Positions 24,258-33,448 of a stretch of DNA of 64,000 nucleotides are shown here, piece by piece. The position numbers and the translations under genes were made by a program. The notes beneath the pieces were generated by a model. It ran no database searches and had not been told where the DNA came from. It was given only the letters and a program-made list of their open reading frames with translations. Origin of the DNA: Actinoplanes missouriensis 431 (lineage in GTDB: Bacteria > Actinomycetota > Actinomycetes > Mycobacteriales > Micromonosporaceae); NCBI RefSeq assembly GCF_000284295.1, contig NC_017093.1, positions 5,146,001 through 5,210,000 of the forward strand. The letters run 5' to 3'. The first letter of the stretch is position 1. Each line of letters starts with the position of its first letter.

Positions 24258-25886
24258 TCAGCGGCCGCGAGCCGCCCGGTACCGCTTGATCAGGGCGTTC
24301 GTCGAGGAGTCCGCGTCGTCGGCCGGAGCGTCCGCCGAGGTCAGCTTCGGCGCGACCTGGTTCGCCATCGCCTTGCCGAGCTCGACACCCCACTGGTCGA
24401 ACGAGTTGATCTCCCAGATCACGCCCTGGGTGAACGTGATGTGCTCGTAGAGCGCCACCAGCTGCCCGAACGTGGCAGGCGTGAGCTTCTCGGCGAGGAT
24501 CGTCGTGGTCGGGTGGTTGCCCTGCATCACCCGGTGCGGCGCCACCTTCTCGCTGGAGCCCTCGGCCTTGACCTGCTCCAGGGTCTTGCCGAACGCGAGC
24601 GCGCCGGTCTGCGCCAGGAAGTTCGACATGAAGAGGTCGTGCATCTCGCCGATGTCGTGGTTCGGCAGGCTGAAGCCGATGAAGTCCGCCGGGATCAGCT
24701 TGGTGCCCTGGTGGATGAGCTGGTAGAACGCGTGCTGCCCGTTGGTTCCGGGCTCACCCCAGAAGACCTCGCCGGTCTGGAAGCTCACCGGGTCGCCGTT
24801 CAACCGCACCGCCTTGCCGTTGCTCTCCATGGTCAGCTGCTGGAGGTAGGCGGCGAAGCGGTGCAGGTACTGCGCGTACGGCAGGACGGCGTGCGACTGG
24901 GCGCCGAGGAACGTGTCGTACCAGACGTTGAGCAGGCCGAGCAGCGCCGGCACGTTGCGCTCGATCGGGGTGGTCCGGAAGTGCTCGTCGACGGCGTGGT
25001 AGCCGGAGAGCATCTCGGCGAACCGCTCCTTGCCGATCGCGATGAGCACGCTGAGGCCGACCGCGGACGGGAGCGAGTAACGGCCGCCGACCCAGTCCCA
25101 GAAGCCGAACATGTTCTCGGTGTTGATGCCGAAGTCGGCGACCTTCTCGGCGTTCGTGCTGACCGCCACGAAGTGCTTGGCGACGGCCGCGTCGTCGTTG
25201 AGCGCCGCCAGCAGCCACTTGCGCGCCTCACGGGCGTTGGTCAGCGTCTCCTGCGTCGTGAACGTCTTCGAGCAGACGATGAAGAGGGTGCTCGCCGGGT
25301 CCAGGTCGCGCGTCTTCTCGTACAGGTCCGTCGGGTCGATGTTCGAGACGAAACGGCACTCGATGTCGCGCTGCGTGTAGTCCTTCAGCGCCTCGTACGC
25401 CATCACCGGCCCCAGGTCGGACCCGCCGATGCCGATGTTCACGATCGTGGTGATCCGCTGACCGGTGTGCCCGGTCCACTCGCCCGACCGTACCCTGTCG
25501 GCGAAGGCGCCCATCCGGTCCAGCACCTCGTGCACGTCGGCGACCACGTCCTGGCCGTCGACGGTCAGTTTCGCGGTCCGCGGCAGGCGCAGCGCGGTGT
25601 GCAGCACCGCCCGGTCCTCGGTCACGTTGATGTGCTCGCCGGCGAACATCGCGGTGATCTTCTCGCCGAGCTTCGCCCGCTGGGCCAGCGCGAACAGGGC
25701 GCTCAGCACCTCGTCGGTGACCAGGTTCTTGCTGTAGTCCACATACAGGTCGGCCACCTCGGCGGCATAGCGCGTGCCCCGCTGCGGGTCACTGCCGAAC
25801 AGGTCGCGAAGGTGCACCGCCGAGAACTTCTCCGCGAGCCCCTGCAGGCTCTGCCACTCGGTGCTGTCGGAAACGTGTTCGCTCAT
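24258..25886 (-). CDS. pgi: Glucose-6-phosphate isomerase
   Basis: This 542-residue protein has the length and motifs of bacterial phosphoglucose isomerase: NIGIGGSDLGP binds the phosphate, FIVCSKTFTTQETL and FWDWVGGRYSLPSAVGL are PGI signature stretches, and the second signature GANGQHAFYQLIHQG and INSFDQWGVELGK carry catalytic residues. It interconverts glucose-6-phosphate and fructose-6-phosphate in the cytoplasm. GGGAGAG just before ATG 25886 fixes the start. No other sugar-phosphate gene adjoins it. Confidence 0.98.
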   Translation of the reverse strand: MSEHVSDSTEWQSLQGLAEKFSAVHLRDLFGSDPQRGTRYAAEVADLYVDYSKNLVTDEVLSALFALAQRAKLGEKITAMFAGEHINVTEDRAVLHTALRLPRTAKLTVDGQDVVADVHEVLDRMGAFADRVRSGEWTGHTGQRITTIVNIGIGGSDLGPVMAYEALKDYTQRDIECRFVSNIDPTDLYEKTRDLDPASTLFIVCSKTFTTQETLTNAREARKWLLAALNDDAAVAKHFVAVSTNAEKVADFGINTENMFGFWDWVGGRYSLPSAVGLSVLIAIGKERFAEMLSGYHAVDEHFRTTPIERNVPALLGLLNVWYDTFLGAQSHAVLPYAQYLHRFAAYLQQLTMESNGKAVRLNGDPVSFQTGEVFWGEPGTNGQHAFYQLIHQGTKLIPADFIGFSLPNHDIGEMHDLFMSNFLAQTGALAFGKTLEQVKAEGSSEKVAPHRVMQGNHPTTTILAEKLTPATFGQLVALYEHITFTQGVIWEINSFDQWGVELGKAMANQVAPKLTSADAPADDADSSTNALIKRYRAARGR

Positions 25887-26013
25887 CTCTCCCACTCCGG
25901 ACCGGATTTTGTAACTAGCACAACTCGGCCATCGTGGCACGGAGTTCTTCCCGATGCAGACGATCCGCGCTCATGGCGGACCCAGTCTTGATCACATACT
26001 CACCGGAGAGCCC

Positions 26014-26019
26014 TAGACT
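26014..26019 (+). promoter_or_regulatory. Probable leaderless promoter -10 box (TAGACT)
   Basis: TAGACT is followed by 6 nt and ATG 26026. A TTGATC -35-like hexamer lies 19 bp upstream of it. Confidence 0.5.
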
Positions 26020-26025
26020 CCGGCG

Positions 26026-26745
26026 ATGATCCGCCGCCTGTCCACGGCCGTCGCCCGGCATCGCCGCCCGATCCTGGTCGGCACGGCCACGCTGGTGACG
26101 GGCGCGGTACTCGCCCGGGCGCTCGGCGCGGACCCCGATCTCCTCGCGCCGTGGCTGTTGCTGCTCTTCCTCACCGCCGACGTGCTCTACCTGACCACCC
26201 TGGTCGCACCCTCGACGCGCCGCCCGGCGACCGCCTTCGACGTGGACGGCAGCGCCCTGCACACGCCGCGCACCGGCGGCCTCCCCCTCGTCGGCGTCGC
26301 TCATCTCGCCCTGCTCGGCGCGCTCGCCCTCGACCCGGCCGGAACCACCCCGATGGGCATCCCGAAACCCCTCGGGGTGGTTGCGCTGATCGCGGCGCTC
26401 GCCCTTTACCCCCGGGGCCTGTGGTACGGGGTACGGCTCACGCTCACCCCGGAGGGCCTGCGCAACGAGAAGTACGCCGGGACCGTGGTGATCCCCTGGC
26501 AGGCGATCGCCGGTGTTCATCTCACGGACAGCGGCCGGGTACGCGTGCGCCTCCGGCTGGCCGATCCTGATCAGGTGACCGTCAGCGGGTGGACGACCAG
26601 CCGGCGAACCTTGGAGTTCGACGGTGTGGAGCCGTCGTTGGTGGCCGGGACGATGCGCCGTTACCTGGCCGCTCCCGGCGAGCGTGCCCACATCAGTGCG
26701 GGAGCGGCTGATCCGGGCTCGGCCCCGGGCTCGGGCGGCGCGTGA
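26026..26745 (+). CDS. Membrane protein with PH-like domain
   Basis: This 239-residue protein has about four hydrophobic segments in the first 140 residues, followed by a PH-like beta domain (VRLTLTPEGLRNEKYAGTVVIPWQAIAGVHL, about 148-180) and an Ala/Gly-rich tail. The pattern of helices then PH domain is common in actinobacterial proteins without assigned roles. It is divergent from pgi and has a likely leaderless promoter. Confidence 0.7.
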   Translation: MIRRLSTAVARHRRPILVGTATLVTGAVLARALGADPDLLAPWLLLLFLTADVLYLTTLVAPSTRRPATAFDVDGSALHTPRTGGLPLVGVAHLALLGALALDPAGTTPMGIPKPLGVVALIAALALYPRGLWYGVRLTLTPEGLRNEKYAGTVVIPWQAIAGVHLTDSGRVRVRLRLADPDQVTVSGWTTSRRTLEFDGVEPSLVAGTMRRYLAAPGERAHISAGAADPGSAPGSGGA

Positions 26746-26841
26746 GCGGGAGCCGGCGTCCCTGAGCGGACGAGAGCACACATAGCGCGATCGTGAGCCC
26801 TGGCCTACGCCATAGCCGTGATCAGGTCACACGCAGCACAA

Positions 26842-26920
26842 CGGTGTGCCCTCACCCACGCCGGCCGAAGCTTCCGTGTGCTCCCACCCCCGCTGGGGGT
26901 CACCGTGTGCCCCCGCCGAC
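26842..26920. repeat. Cluster of three CACCGTGTGC-type motifs
   Basis: In the gap after 26745, C(G/C)GTGTGC occurs three times (26842, 26874, 26903), each followed by a C-rich run and spaced about 30 bp apart. The same degenerate unit recurs at 49807-49989. A small perfect hairpin (ACCCCC, 3-nt loop) sits between the last two copies. Confidence 0.55.
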
Positions 26921-27018
26921 GCGACGTGGAAGGACTCCAGGGCCCGCCATTCCCCCACCCATCAGCGGAAACGCCGATGGGCGCACGCGCCGTCAACCCG
27001 CGTACGCCCATCACCGCG

Positions 27019-28863
27019 CTACTCCCCCAGCGGCAACCAGACCCGCATCGTCGACGGCCCCCGCGACGCCCAGTCGTGATAGGGCCGCAACATCACCGGC
27101 ACCCGCTCACCCCCGTCCCCCGCAGGCCGCGCCGGACCATAGGGCCACGCCCCGTCCACCGGCGGCGACACGTGACAGGTCACCTCCACCCCGCCGTCCC
27201 GGTCGGCCAGTCCCCCCTCGGCGTCCAGCCGCAGCGCGTCGACGGCCACACCCTCGGGCAGGTCCACCGACTCGGCGCAGTACACGACCGGGCCACGCTC
27301 GACGACCGCGCACCCCCGTACCGCGTCGATGCGGGGGTCGGGGGCGGTGAGCCGGGGGCGGACCGCAAGATCGAGCACGACGGTGTCGCCGGGCGCGAAG
27401 CGGCGGCGCAGGTGCACCGGACCGGGCGTGACGGGCTCGCCGTCCACCGTCGCGCCGTCGGCCCAGTGCGGGACCCGCAGCGTGAGCGTCCACGATTCGG
27501 CCGGCGACTCGGTGATCCGGATCGACACCCGGCCGCTCACCGGGTAGTCGGTGTCGATCTCCAGGCCGATGCCGGCGGCCCGGATGGACGCGGCGGCGTA
27601 CTGGTGGATCTGCAGGCCCTCGTCGGAGGAGGTCGCGACGTAGGCGGCCAGGCCGGCGAACGTGCGGGCCAGGTTCGTCGGGCAGCAGGAGACCGAGAAC
27701 CAGGGTGCCCGCAGCGTCGACGCGGCCCGCGGCACCAGCTCGTCGGCGGGCGGTTCGGTGCCGAGGACGCGCTGGTGCAGCGTGTTGGTGTAGAAGAAGC
27801 GGGTCCCGTCGTCCGAGGGCGACGTGGCGATCACGTTGAACAGGGTCCGCTCGATCAGGTCGGCGTAACGCTGCTCGCCCTGGGCGAGCAGCAGCCGCCA
27901 GGCGAGCATCACCGAGCCGACCCCCGCGCACGTCTCGGAGTACGCCCGGTCCGGCGGGAGCACGAAGTCGTCACCGAACGCCTCGTCCTGATGGCGCGAT
28001 CCGATACCTCCGGTGATGTAGACCCGGCGGGCCACCGCGTTGCTCCACTGGGTGGCGACCGCGTCGAGCAGCTCGGTGTCGCCGGTCTCCACCGCGACGT
28101 CCACCGCGCCGGACGCCAGGTAGACCGCCCGGACGGCATGGCCGCGCAGCACGGTGGCGTCCCGGACCGGCATGTCGTCCTGGAAGTACGCCCGGCCGAA
28201 CTCGATGTCGTCGAGGATCTGGTGGCCGCGCCGTTCCACGAAGAGCCGGGCCTGTTCGAGGTACCGGGCGTTGCCGGTGACCCGGTAGAGCTCGACCAGC
28301 GCCGGCTCGATCTCGGCGTGGCCGCAGACCGAGGCGATGCCGCCGGGGCCGAAGACGTCGCAGACGTGGTCGGCGGCCCGGACCGCAACGTCGACCAGCT
28401 GATCCGCGCCGAACGTGCGGGCCCGGGCGACCGCGGCCTGGATCAGGTGTCCGTAGCAGTAGAGCTCGTGTCCCCACTCCAGGTCGCTGTACCGGGGCGG
28501 CTGGCCGGGCCGGCCGAAGTTGGTGTTGAGGTACCCGTCCGCCTCCTGCGCCTCGGCGACCCGGGCGACGATCTTCTGGTAGCGGGCCTCCAGCTCGGGG
28601 TCGGGGTGGCGCCCGAGTTCCCACGCCATCGCCTCGAGGAACTTGTAGACCTCGCTGTCCGCGAACTCGCGGCCGCGGCGCTCGTCCGGCGGGGCGGAGA
28701 AGTTGCCGAGCCAGCCGGCCTTCTCCAGCCAGTGCTCGATGTGCGCCAGCGTGGCGGTCCGGTTGACCTCCTGGCGGCGCTGCCAGAAGCCGGGTTTCAG
28801 GGTGACCTCGCTCAGGCCCAGCGGCCGCAGCGTGCCATGGCTTGGAGAAACAGGAATCGTCAC
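27019..28863 (-). CDS. GH127 beta-L-arabinofuranosidase
   Basis: This 614-residue cytoplasmic protein is of the HypBA1 type (GH127, formerly DUF1680), with an (alpha/alpha)6 barrel followed by beta domains. The zinc and catalytic residues known for the family are visible: Glu and Cys in YSETCAGVGS, and the Cys pair in VSCCPTNLART. Other conserved parts are LEWGHELYCYGHLIQAA, VYITGGIGS and HWADGATV. It removes terminal beta-L-arabinofuranose from imported oligosaccharides. It lies 7 nt after the second permease gene, as the last gene of the sugar import operon, so import and hydrolysis are coupled. No signal peptide is present. Confidence 0.93.
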   Translation of the reverse strand: MTIPVSPSHGTLRPLGLSEVTLKPGFWQRRQEVNRTATLAHIEHWLEKAGWLGNFSAPPDERRGREFADSEVYKFLEAMAWELGRHPDPELEARYQKIVARVAEAQEADGYLNTNFGRPGQPPRYSDLEWGHELYCYGHLIQAAVARARTFGADQLVDVAVRAADHVCDVFGPGGIASVCGHAEIEPALVELYRVTGNARYLEQARLFVERRGHQILDDIEFGRAYFQDDMPVRDATVLRGHAVRAVYLASGAVDVAVETGDTELLDAVATQWSNAVARRVYITGGIGSRHQDEAFGDDFVLPPDRAYSETCAGVGSVMLAWRLLLAQGEQRYADLIERTLFNVIATSPSDDGTRFFYTNTLHQRVLGTEPPADELVPRAASTLRAPWFSVSCCPTNLARTFAGLAAYVATSSDEGLQIHQYAAASIRAAGIGLEIDTDYPVSGRVSIRITESPAESWTLTLRVPHWADGATVDGEPVTPGPVHLRRRFAPGDTVVLDLAVRPRLTAPDPRIDAVRGCAVVERGPVVYCAESVDLPEGVAVDALRLDAEGGLADRDGGVEVTCHVSPPVDGAWPYGPARPAGDGGERVPVMLRPYHDWASRGPSTMRVWLPLGE

Positions 28864-28870
28864 TGGATGA

Positions 28871-29689
28871 TCACCCTTTGAGAGCGCCGGACATGAAACC
28901 GCGGACGTAGTGCCGCTGGAGGGCGAGGAAGAGCAGCACGCAGGGCAGCGCGAGGACCACCACGCCGGCCTCCGTCGCTCCGTAGTCGACGATGCCCATG
29001 ACCTGCTGACGCATGTTCGCGACGGCGAGCGGGAGCGGCGCCTTGTCGGAATCGCTGATCAGCACCAGCGGCGTGATGAAGTCGTTCCAGGCGGCCAGGA
29101 ACGCGAACAGGCCGACCGTGATCAGGCCGGGTTTGACGGCCGGGACCAGGATGTGGCGCAGCGCCCGGAACGAGCCGCAGCCGTCGATCAGCGCCGCCTC
29201 GCGCAGCTCGCCGGGGATCGCCTCGAAGCTGATCCGCATCATGAAGACGGCGAACGGCAGCTGGAACATGGTGAGCACGAGCGCCAGCCCGACCAGCGAG
29301 CCCTGCAGGCCGAGCTGGTTGAGCAGGACGTAGAGCGGGATCAGCAGGGTCGCGTACGGCACCATCAGGATCGCCAGGGTGACCAGGAACAGCACGTTGC
29401 GCCCGGGGAACCGGAACATCGCGAACGCGTACCCGCCGAACACGCTGACGACCAGGGTGAACGCCACGGTCAGCAGGGACACGACGGCCGAGTTCAGCAG
29501 GTACTGCCCGACCCCGGCCTGATAGTTGGCGAGGGTCTCGTAGTTGCCGAAGCCCCAGCCGTCGGTCTGCGCGGTGCCGGCCTGCGGGCTGACGCTGGCG
29601 ACGGCGGCCCAGGCGAGCGGGAAGAGGAAGACGATGGCGAGGCCGCCGGCGAGCACGTGCTGCGGCGTACGGATCAACAGCGAGCGCAT
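28871..29689 (-). CDS. CUT1 sugar ABC transporter permease (MalG type)
   Basis: This 272-residue protein has six membrane segments and the cytoplasmic EAA loop (EAALIDGCGSFRALRHILVP) that contacts the ATPase. The sequence YAFAMFRFPG and the end RHYVRGFMSGALKG are typical of MalG-like permeases. Its ATG 29689 overlaps the TGA of the first permease by one base. With its partner it forms the membrane channel for an oligosaccharide, most likely arabinose-containing given the adjoining GH127. Confidence 0.93.
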   Translation of the reverse strand: MRSLLIRTPQHVLAGGLAIVFLFPLAWAAVASVSPQAGTAQTDGWGFGNYETLANYQAGVGQYLLNSAVVSLLTVAFTLVVSVFGGYAFAMFRFPGRNVLFLVTLAILMVPYATLLIPLYVLLNQLGLQGSLVGLALVLTMFQLPFAVFMMRISFEAIPGELREAALIDGCGSFRALRHILVPAVKPGLITVGLFAFLAAWNDFITPLVLISDSDKAPLPLAVANMRQQVMGIVDYGATEAGVVVLALPCVLLFLALQRHYVRGFMSGALKG

Positions 29690-30615
29690 CAGCTCTCCTT
29701 CTCGCGCAGGCCGCGGAACTGGATCAGGTTGACGACCAGCAGGGCGCCCAGGACCAGGACCGAGAGGGCGGCGGCCTTGCCGAGGTTGTTCTGACCGAAG
29801 AAGGCGAAGTTGTAGACCAGCTGCACGATGGTGAGCGTGCTGTTGTCCGGACCGCCCTTGGTCAGGATGTAGAACTGGTCGAAGGCGAGCATGGAGCCGG
29901 TCACGCAGAGGATCGCGCAGAGCGCCAGCGAGCTCTTCAGCAGCGGGATTGTGACGTACCGGAAGGTCTGCCACCGGTTCGCGCCGTCGAGACGCGCCGC
30001 CTCGTAGACGTCGCCGGAGATGCCCTGCAACCCGACCAGCAGCAACAGCATGTAGAAGCCGGCGAACCGCCAGACGATCAGGGCCACCGTGGACCAGAGC
30101 GCCGCGTTGGGGGTGCCGAGGAACGAGTCGATGCCGAGGAACTCCAGCGGTGTGCTCTGCGGGGAGTACAGCGCGTAGAACAGCAGCGACGCCGACGCGA
30201 GGCCCAGCGCGCTCGGCACCAGGAACGAGGTGCGCAGGAAGCCGGTCCACCGGTTCGCCTCCTGGACCAGCATCGCCAGCCCGAGCGCGAGTCCGAGAAG
30301 GATCACTGTGGTCACGACCGTGTACTTGACCGTGAACCAGACCGCCGGCCAGAACAGGCGGTCGTCGAGGACATCGGTGAAGTTCTCCGGCGCGTTGACG
30401 CCGCGGTTGCCGGCGAACAGTCCCCAGTCCGAGACCGACATCTGCCCGACCAGCAGGATCGGCGCCACGAAGAAGATCAGGACGAAGAGGGCGGTCGGCG
30501 CGGCGTAGGCCCATCCGGTCAGCGCCTGCCCGCCGCGCTTCTTCCGGTTGCGGGGTGTGCCGGGCGGCGCTGTCGCGCCTTCCGGCGGTTTGGTGAGGGT
30601 CGTTGCAGGTGCCAT
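29689..30615 (-). CDS. CUT1 sugar ABC transporter permease (MalF/UgpA type)
   Basis: This 308-residue protein has a basic cytoplasmic N-terminus, six membrane segments and the EAA loop (EAARLDGANRWQTFRYVTIP). It pairs with the MalG-type permease. Upstream is the binding-protein gene, separated by a 112-nt gap that holds a strong hairpin. No ATP-binding gene is present in the operon; in actinobacteria a shared MsiK ATPase elsewhere usually energises such importers. Confidence 0.93.
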   Translation of the reverse strand: MAPATTLTKPPEGATAPPGTPRNRKKRGGQALTGWAYAAPTALFVLIFFVAPILLVGQMSVSDWGLFAGNRGVNAPENFTDVLDDRLFWPAVWFTVKYTVVTTVILLGLALGLAMLVQEANRWTGFLRTSFLVPSALGLASASLLFYALYSPQSTPLEFLGIDSFLGTPNAALWSTVALIVWRFAGFYMLLLLVGLQGISGDVYEAARLDGANRWQTFRYVTIPLLKSSLALCAILCVTGSMLAFDQFYILTKGGPDNSTLTIVQLVYNFAFFGQNNLGKAAALSVLVLGALLVVNLIQFRGLREKES

Positions 30616-30661
30616 GCTTGCGCTTCCTTCTCGGGTACGGTCTGAGCGCTCCGGTACGGGC

Positions 30662-30707
30662 GGGCAGTGCCGGGGCCGGCGGCTTTCCGGCCGTCCCGGC
30701 GCTGCCC
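30662..30707 (-). terminator. Strong hairpin between binding-protein and permease genes
   Basis: Arms 30662-30674 and 30695-30707 pair over 13 positions (one G-T), with further inner GCCGG/CCGGC pairing around a small loop. Its place between a binding-protein gene and the permease genes suits partial termination or 3' protection that keeps binding protein in excess. Confidence 0.65.
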
Positions 30708-30727
30708 GCCGCTCGTGGCTACCTCGG

Positions 30728-32038
30728 CTACTGACCCAGCACGCCGGTGACGGCGCTGTTGTCGGCGGCCAGCGCCCCGGCGTCGCCGTAGACCTGGTTG
30801 CGCAGCAGGGTCACCCAGGGGCTGCCCGGCGCGTTGTAGGCCTGCTGGAAGTTGACGGCGTACGGCGTCTTGCTCGCCGGCTCACCCGCCACCTTGTTGA
30901 TCATGGCGACTCGTGGGTCCTTGGACGAGTACTGGTTGTCGGCCAGGTCGCTGCGCGCCACCGAGCTGTCGTTCGCGGCGAGCACGCCGACCTGCGCGTC
31001 CTCCGAGGTCAGCCAGGAGAGGAAGTTCCACGCCTGGTCGGCCTTCTTGGAGTCCTTGGAGATGCCGATGCCGTCGCCGCCGACGAACGTGGACTGGCCG
31101 CCGCTGACGCCCGGGATCGGGGTCACGCCGACGTCCACGGTCTTCGCGGCCGTCTTCAGCAGCGTGGCCGGGTACGGCATCACGCCGATCTTGCCTTCCT
31201 GGAACGCGGCGACCCAGGTGGCGCCGGTCTCGTCCTTGGAGCCCGGGTGCACCGCGCCGGCCGTCTGCAGGTCACGCCAGGTGGAGTAGACCTTCTGCGC
31301 GGCCGGGCCGTCGAGCAGCGCCTTCGTGCCCTCGGCGTCCATGACCTCCTCGCCGCTGGCCCACACCATGGGGAACCAGGTGAAGACGTTGCAGCCGCCG
31401 CAGTTGCCGCCGAAGTAGGTGCCGTAGGTGTCCGGCTTGTTCAGCTTCTGCACGGCCAGGGCCTGCGACTTGAACTCGTCGAGGGTGGTCGGGCCCTTCT
31501 CCGGGTCGAGGCCCGCCTCCTTGTAGAGCTTCTTGTTCCAGAAGATCACCGAGAGGTCGAGGACGAACGGCAGGACGTACTCCTTGCCCTCGTACGTGCC
31601 GGCCTTGACGTGCCCCTGGTTGATCTTGTCGGCGTACGGCAGCTTGCCGATCCGCTCGGTCATGTCGCTGAACAGACCGGCCTTCGTCCAGTTCGGCACG
31701 TAGACGATGTCCGCCGCGAACAGGTCCGGCAGGTCGCCGCTGCCGGCCGCCGCACCCACCTTCGCGACGTAGTCGTCGTTCGGGACGATGGTCAGCTTCA
31801 CCTGGTTCTTGTGCGTCTTGTTGTACGCGTCGACGAGCGCCTTGGCCTGCAGCTCGAGCGGCGCCCGGGTCCACAGGGTCAGCTCCGCGCCGTCGTCGGT
31901 GCCCTCCGCCGTGATGGCGCCGGACGATCCGCCCGCCTCGTCGTCGCTCGATCCGCAGGCCGCCATGGCGGCGACCAGTCCCAGAACCGCCAGCGAGGCG
32001 ACCGCTCTGCGGTAGCCCCGGGTTATCCGTGTCCTCAC
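30728..32038 (-). CDS. Sugar-binding lipoprotein of the CUT1 importer
   Basis: This 436-residue extracytoplasmic solute-binding protein (family 1) has a lipoprotein signal (AVASLAVLGLVAAMAACGSS, lipobox AMAAC). LTLWTRAPLELQAKALVDAYNK starts the first lobe, and FFVGGDGIGIS-like and QAWNFLSWLTSEDAQ segments are typical of CUT1 binding proteins. GTG 32038 is preceded by GAGGAGG. It captures the oligosaccharide for the two permeases downstream. Two palindromes in the 231-nt upstream gap, one only 13 nt from the start codon, indicate repression by the divergent LacI protein. Confidence 0.93.
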   Translation of the reverse strand: MRTRITRGYRRAVASLAVLGLVAAMAACGSSDDEAGGSSGAITAEGTDDGAELTLWTRAPLELQAKALVDAYNKTHKNQVKLTIVPNDDYVAKVGAAAGSGDLPDLFAADIVYVPNWTKAGLFSDMTERIGKLPYADKINQGHVKAGTYEGKEYVLPFVLDLSVIFWNKKLYKEAGLDPEKGPTTLDEFKSQALAVQKLNKPDTYGTYFGGNCGGCNVFTWFPMVWASGEEVMDAEGTKALLDGPAAQKVYSTWRDLQTAGAVHPGSKDETGATWVAAFQEGKIGVMPYPATLLKTAAKTVDVGVTPIPGVSGGQSTFVGGDGIGISKDSKKADQAWNFLSWLTSEDAQVGVLAANDSSVARSDLADNQYSSKDPRVAMINKVAGEPASKTPYAVNFQQAYNAPGSPWVTLLRNQVYGDAGALAADNSAVTGVLGQ

Positions 32039-32050
32039 TGTGTTCCTCCT

Positions 32051-32065
32051 CGAAACCGCGTTTCG
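32051..32065. promoter_or_regulatory. Palindrome CGAAAC-CGC-GTTTCG, LacI-type operator candidate
   Basis: This is a perfect 15-bp inverted repeat 13 nt upstream of the binding-protein start codon, with a further GTTTCGG half-site at about 32073. LacI-family operators in actinobacteria often contain GAAAC and GTTTC arms. Binding here would block the import operon. Confidence 0.6.
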
Positions 32066-32167
32066 GACTTATGTTTCGGAGTTGCCACCGTATGGGCTAG
32101 GCTGGGCGCTGCCCTTCGCGGTGGATCAGCAGGTAAAAGCGGTTGATGTGGCGACCGGATCGGCCGC

Positions 32168-32181
32168 CGAAAAGGTTTTCA
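32168..32181. promoter_or_regulatory. Palindrome CGAAAAGGTTTTCA, shared operator candidate
   Basis: It matches 13 of 14 bases of the perfect palindrome before the giant hydrolase operon (47748-47761, read on the minus strand). It lies 89 nt before the LacI start, in the divergent promoter region of the import operon. Confidence 0.65.
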
Positions 32182-32269
32182 GAAACGTAATGCTGTGGAG
32201 ATTTTCTTGTCAAGAGGTTCGACAGTGGGCGATGCACCGGCCGACAATCGTCCCGATCGGAGGCGAGGC

Positions 32270-33298
32270 GTGGAGACCATGGGGGCGGCGGCCAACCGTG
32301 CCGTCACGCTGCGCGACGTCGCCCGGCTCGCCGGGGTCTCCGTCGCGACCGCGTCGAAGGCGCTCAACGGCCAGCCCCAGGTCCGCGCCGAGACACGGGC
32401 GCGGGTGGTCAAGGCCGCCGAGCAGCTGTCGTTCTCGCCGAACACCCTCGCCCAGGGCCTGATCACCCAGCGCAGCGGCACGGTCGGGCTGCTCACGTCC
32501 GACCTCGAGGGCCGCTTCTCGATCCCGATCCTGATGGGCGCCGAGGACGCGTTCGGCTCCGACCAGACGTCGGTCTTCCTCTGCGACGCCCGCGGCGACG
32601 CGATCCGCGAGAAACACCACCTGCGCGCCCTGCTGTCCCGCCGGGTCGACGGCCTGATCGTGGTGGGCGCCCGCCCGGACACCCGCCCGTCGCTGGGCCG
32701 GGACCTGCCGGTGCCGGTCATCTACGCGTATGCGCCCTCCGACGACCCGGCCGACCTGTCCCTGGTCACCGACAACATCGGCGGCGGCCGTCTCGCCGTC
32801 GACCACCTGCTGCGCTGCGGCCGCCGCCGGATCGCGCACATCACCGGCGACCCCGGTTACGGCGCCGCGCAGGACCGTGCCCGCGGCGCCCTGGACCGCC
32901 TGGCCGAGGAGGGCCTGTCACTGGCCGGCGGCGAGGTCTGGTTCGGCATGTGGTCCGAGGCGTGGGGCCGCGGCGCCACCCGGATGCTCCTCGACCGCTG
33001 CCCCGACGTCGACGCCATCTTCGCCGGCTCCGACGAGATCGCCCGGGGCGTCCTGGACGTGCTGCACGAGGAACGCATCGACGTCCCCAGCCAGGTCGCC
33101 GTCATAGGTTTCGACAACTGGCAGGTCCTGGCCGCGAACGCCCGCCCCCCACTGACCACGGTGGACCTGAACCTGGAGCAGCTCGGCCGCACCGCGGCCC
33201 AGCGCCTCTCAGCGGCGATGGACGGCGCCCTCTCCTCAGGCGTCGAAACCCTCCCGGTCCGACTCCTCACCCGGGAGTCGACGGCCCCTCTTCGCTGA
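32270..33298 (+). CDS. LacI-family repressor of the arabinoside import operon
   Basis: This 342-residue protein has an N-terminal LacI helix-turn-helix (VTLRDVARLAGVSVATASKALNGQPQV) and hinge helix, then a periplasmic-binding-like effector domain (IGFDNWQVLAANARPPLTTVDLNLEQLG). GTG 32270 has GGAGG 6 nt upstream and is preferred to ATG 32279. It is divergent from the importer/GH127 operon and very likely controls it, releasing DNA when an imported sugar binds. The shared palindrome suggests it also controls the surface hydrolase operon starting at 47678. Confidence 0.93.
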   Translation: METMGAAANRAVTLRDVARLAGVSVATASKALNGQPQVRAETRARVVKAAEQLSFSPNTLAQGLITQRSGTVGLLTSDLEGRFSIPILMGAEDAFGSDQTSVFLCDARGDAIREKHHLRALLSRRVDGLIVVGARPDTRPSLGRDLPVPVIYAYAPSDDPADLSLVTDNIGGGRLAVDHLLRCGRRRIAHITGDPGYGAAQDRARGALDRLAEEGLSLAGGEVWFGMWSEAWGRGATRMLLDRCPDVDAIFAGSDEIARGVLDVLHEERIDVPSQVAVIGFDNWQVLAANARPPLTTVDLNLEQLGRTAAQRLSAAMDGALSSGVETLPVRLLTRESTAPLR

Positions 33299-33342
33299 CC
33301 GCCAGCGTCGCCCCGCGCCCGCACACCGCCCCGCCGTTCGCC

Positions 33343-33369
33343 CTCGCCTCGCCTCGCCTCGCCTCGCCC
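33343..33369. repeat. CTCGC simple repeat, about five units
   Basis: Five consecutive CTCGC units sit between the convergent LacI and DUF6493 genes. The pentamer is prone to slippage but touches no coding frame. Confidence 0.85.
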
Positions 33370-33448
33370 GATCTTGGCGTAAACGGGTCAGCTCGGCCAC
33401 GGGCGGCAACCGGCGTCCAGCTGCCCGGCCGACGGGCGGGCGGGCTGG

